Below the pieces are notes generated by a model. That model was not told where the DNA came from and searched no databases. It saw only the letters and a list, made by a program, of their open reading frames with translations. The position numbers and the translations under genes were made by a program. A stretch of 64,000 nt of DNA, taken from contig NC_134014.1 in NCBI RefSeq assembly GCF_040712315.1, forward strand, positions 38,863,634-38,927,633. Reading direction: 5' to 3'. Positions 60,816 to 64,000 of the stretch are shown here, one piece after another. Positions within the stretch are counted from its first letter, which is position 1, and each line of letters opens with the position of its first letter. The stretch is from Castanea sativa. Its lineage: Eukaryota > Streptophyta > Magnoliopsida > Fagales > Fagaceae.

Positions 60816-61527
60816 GATGTTTCTGTCCATATATATGGGCAAAATGAGTGGTGGAGATCATAGTGCCTATATAAATATATAGTGCCTATATGATTCTAAA
60901 TTGCTTTTATATAGGATAATCTTTTTTGTTGACAGATACATAATGCAGATACTATGTAGTGATGATATATTATGTAGATACATTATATAAATACATAATT
61001 TTGAGTAATATAAAGGACTTGTGGTTGACCATAGTAGATAATTAGTGTATCAACAAAAAGAGTAGACAATTAAAAGTTATTGTTATTTGTATTTATTAAA
61101 GATGTATTCTCCTGTCAATTTTATGTATATAGACAAATATTTGATATATGTGTGTGTGTGTGTGTGTGTGGACGTTCCTGTCCATATATATGAGCAAGAT
61201 GAGTGATAGAGATTATGAAAATTTGACAACTAATTTTGATTGTATCTATTATCAAAATTTTAGTATGAAAACCAAATTCATTCTTGGTTTTTTATTATTA
61301 TTTATATTGATTACATTAGTTGGTTTACATAATACACATGTTTTAAATTACACAAGAAATATAAAAAATAAAAATAAAAATTTGCATACCAAACACCAGA
61401 AAACATTCTCAAGCTCATTTTCAAGGTTGTTACAAACATTGGAAAATGATATAGTTTTCTAGAAAATGCTATCTGAAAAATGAACAATTTTCCAAAAAAC
61501 GTTAATGCTGAAACAAACAAAGCGTAA
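59974..61527. mobile_element. 1.55-kb non-autonomous foldback element with internal duplication
   Basis: Left end TTACACTCTGTTTGTTTTGCTGG and right end GCTGAAACAAACAAAGCGTAA are imperfect inverted repeats, and further in GGAAAACT and AGTTTTC words also pair. Inside, a ~295-bp segment occurs twice (about 60,552-60,850 and 60,914-61,205), each copy with its own (TG)n run. A (TC)n microsatellite lies at 60,241-60,263. No transposase. The target duplication is unclear, so the superfamily is undecided (hAT or Mutator-like). Confidence 0.6.
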
Positions 61528-61529
61528 GT

Positions 61530-62790
61530 GAAGTAACAATAGTCCATTTGATAAATTTGATTTTATAAATAATTAAATATACACTTTAAAATTTATTTTA
61601 TCCTTGTTACATTATGATTATTGTTTTATATTATAGATAGTTTTTTTTTTTTTGTAAATGTATTTACTCATAAATGCCTACTGCAATATATATATATATG
61701 AAAAACTTTCTTAGAAAAATGAGGGAGACAAATAGAAAAATCAAGTACATCAAAAAAATGGTTTATTGGTAAATTTGTTACTTGCACACACACACAACAC
61801 ATATATTAGGAAATTGAGGTGAAAATCTCACTAATGAACAGTAATATTCATCAAGAAGAGTCAAAATATGATGAAAAAAAAAACATTATGAAGTTCAAAC
61901 ATATTATATAATAATTCTTGATGATTATATAAAAAGACCAAATTCTTTTACAAATGTTTGTTACATTTCTTGGAAAAAAGAAGAAGAAGAAGCCTTTAGT
62001 TACAATATTTGATATAGTTGTTTTTGGAGGAATAAGTTGTTCAAAATGAAAATTGATAATGTCATACTAAAGATTGTGTCAAAAGAAGATTAAGTCCATT
62101 AGTCATTACTCATATTACCAAGATGTTAGCAAAACCTAAATGCAAAATTGTAACAAGCAATTTTGTATCTCAAAAAGGAAAGAATAATAGAATTTTTTTT
62201 ATAACAAGTAAAATATAAAAAGTGAAATAAATATAATTTAATTGAAATTCAAATATATAGTTGGTTTGTCAAATATTCATACGAAACAATATCATGCATA
62301 GCTCCAAATTTATGAAAACTAGATTAGTAAAGTTTTTAATGGCTAAATAAGAGATTTAAAGTTCAATTCCCACTTATACAAAAAACCGATTAACGTTTTG
62401 GTCTGATGATAATAGCACAATCATCATAAGGGAACGCCATAGATTGAAACTTTACTAAAATTATAAATAAAAAATGCGCCAGAGACTGAAACTCTATTAT
62501 AAAAATAAAATAAATATTTAGCATAAATATAATTTTATCAATTCAGAAAATAAATAAAGAAATTCAAATTAGGAACATAGAATCATACCTTAATTGAGCA
62601 ATAAAATCTATTCCATAATTTCCTTTAAAAAAAAAAAGTCTATTCCATAAGAGGACTATTTGTTAAATAATTACATGATTGGGTTTTTTATATTGGCTGT
62701 TTTGCTTGCCTTTCTTTCTTCCACCTATGCCAATTGCCAACGAAGCTGAACCTTTAATAAAAATTAAAAATTAAAAATTAAAAAATTAAT
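61530..62790. other. AT-rich DNA upstream of the last gene
   Basis: No gene supported. It ends in a run of AAATT repeats (about 62,757-62,790) just before the GC-richer leader of the next gene, so it probably contains that gene's promoter. No clear TATA box could be chosen. Confidence 0.45.
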
Positions 62791-62865
62791 AGAAATGTGT
62801 CCTACTCCTACACAAACTCGGTACTCCAACTCAAACTCGGAGTGGGACTCAGGGTGTGCGTACTA

Positions 62866-63768
62866 CGCCCCTCACTGCACGTTAGCAACTCGCCGCTTTG
62901 TCTCTGGGTCCTTCCGTTTCCATTCTCTCTCTCTTTATTCCCCAAACCTCATCCTTTCAAGCCATCCCCATTCGCTCAGTTTTAAGCTTTATCTCAGCTC
63001 GCTTTGCTCTCTCTCTTCGCGTGCCCATTCGTCCTTCGTCGGATTAGGCTTTTTTCACTGTGAAAATCGCGAAATTTCGATCCAAGTCCGCCAATTTTCG
63101 GCCTAATTTCAGGTAATATATACGATTTCGCATCGGATCTGAAATTTTCGATTGATTTGAATTCAGTTTCTGCTTTTTTTCATTGAAAAATATACAGATT
63201 GCATCAGATGGTTGAATTAGAACTTCGTTTCAGAAAATTAGGTTTCTTTTTCTTCTTACTTTTTGAGATTTTCGATCAAAATTGCATAAAGTTGATTTTT
63301 TTTTTAATAATCAAACCTAGGGTTCGATTCGATTAATTAGCAATCGATTAAAATATTTACTTCTCGAATAAAAAGATGTATTTTCTTTTGGGAAAAACAG
63401 AGATTTTTATCGTAAAGTTCACATCGTTTGTAAATCTCTGTGAGCTGAATTTTTTTTTTTTGGGTTAAACTGACCATCTAGGATTGATAATTTGTTGAAC
63501 TTTATTAGATATTTGTTTGTGGATATTAGTGCTCTGATTGATGAATTAGATTTTCTTCTTTGCATTCCGTTTATGAAATAATAATTTTTAAAAATTCGAA
63601 TTAACTTTATTTTTATATCCAAAGAACTTGAATTGACTTTAGTCCTCGTTGAATTTTCAGAAATTTCCCTGATATAATTTTTTTTTCTCTGGGGTTTCAG
63701 GTGTTCAATACATTTAAGTGGTGATTGGCTTATTGTCTAAACAATCTAATTGGCGATTCAAAATCGAG
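62866..63768 (+). promoter_or_regulatory. 5' leader with leader intron of the last gene
   Basis: A GC-richer, CT-rich exon ends CCTAATTTCAG/GTAATAT with donor at 63,113. The acceptor TTTCAG ends at 63,700, and a second leader exon 63,701-63,768 leads to the ATG. The upstream end is inferred from the base-composition change. Confidence 0.55.
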
Positions 63769-64000
63769 ATGCGGGGATATGATAGAGAAGTAAGCAGACT
63801 TGGGTCTTTGTTGATTTATTTATTTTTGTTTTCTTACTTTTTTTCTGAGAGGCATTTGATAACTGTTTTGGTTGATGTAGGAATTACATGGAGGTCTGGA
63901 AGATTATGATGAGTATGAGGAGGAAGGTGAAGAGCTAGAGGAAGATGTTGGAGAGGCAGGAGAGGAGGAAGAATATGAAGGAGAAGAAGAGGAAGATCCT
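63769..64000 (+). CDS. 5' end of a gene for a very acidic protein, cut by the window edge
   Basis: Coding exon 1 is 63,769-63,789 (MRGYDRE). A 91-bp GT-AG intron follows (63,790-63,880; GTAAGC...GATGTAG). Exon 2 is open from 63,881 to the last base and reads ELHGGLEDYDEYEEEGEELE and more Glu/Asp/Gly-rich sequence. The visible 47 residues are about half Glu or Asp, suggesting a disordered acidic N-terminus as in many nuclear or chromatin-associated proteins. I do not recognise the family and assign no function. The phase across the intron is exact, supporting the start choice. Confidence 0.75.

Overview
The window is nuclear DNA of a flowering plant, most likely a woody eudicot. The evidence is an AT-rich background, GT-AG introns of plant size, a plant-type ATP-dependent PEP carboxykinase (PEPCK) gene, and dense nested plant transposable elements. 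The LTR beginning TGTAAGTGCACAATTGCACC and the hAT-like MITEs recall Fagaceae genomes such as oak or chestnut, but that is recollection, not proof. No prokaryotic, organellar or CRISPR content was seen.

Layout. (1) 1-13.4 kb is gene-free and AT-rich. It holds a hAT-like foldback element (2361-3247), a nest of a CACTA-like remnant with a copia-like LTR and a gypsy-like solo LTR inside it (4505-6325), and a second solo LTR (6748-7549). (2) 13.5-20.8 kb carries a complete 12-coding-exon PEPCK gene (665 codons, + strand). (3) 21.3-22.8 kb is the decayed 3' end of a Ty1/copia element. (4) 22,844-32,616 is a full-length Ty3/gypsy Tat-lineage element, + strand, with TSD CCTTT. (5) 33.4-34.4 kb is a Harbinger-type non-autonomous element. 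(6) 34,561-35,874 is a broken, intron-containing duplicate of the last PEPCK exons. (7) 36,073-40,290 is a seven-coding-exon gene (- strand) for a 231-residue plant protein of unknown function; one of its introns holds an RTE LINE fragment. (8) 40.7-44.6 kb is a mosaic of a SINE, a ~277-bp tandem duplication, two MITEs, a solo LTR and a second Harbinger-type element. (9) 44,652-56,236 is a second full-length Tat-lineage element, - strand, with TSD AAT(C/T)T. (10) 57.3-61.5 kb has a small Tat reverse-transcriptase fossil and a 1.55-kb foldback element. (11) At the right edge a new gene begins (ATG at 63,769) with a very acidic N-terminus and runs off the window.

The host genes look independent: a gluconeogenic enzyme, an uncharacterised protein and an unidentified acidic protein. 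The most striking structure is in the two Tat elements. They belong to different families, yet each has gag-protease-RT-RNaseH-integrase on one strand, a spliced extra gene on the other strand, and a private tandem-repeat array (67 bp x ~10; ~221 bp x ~5) exactly where the two genes converge.

A second oddity is that parts of the first Tat element are nearly devoid of CAG/CTG and, in its pol strand, full of frameshifts, while neighbouring parts are normal. This looks more like sequencing error at CHG-methylated sites than like biology.
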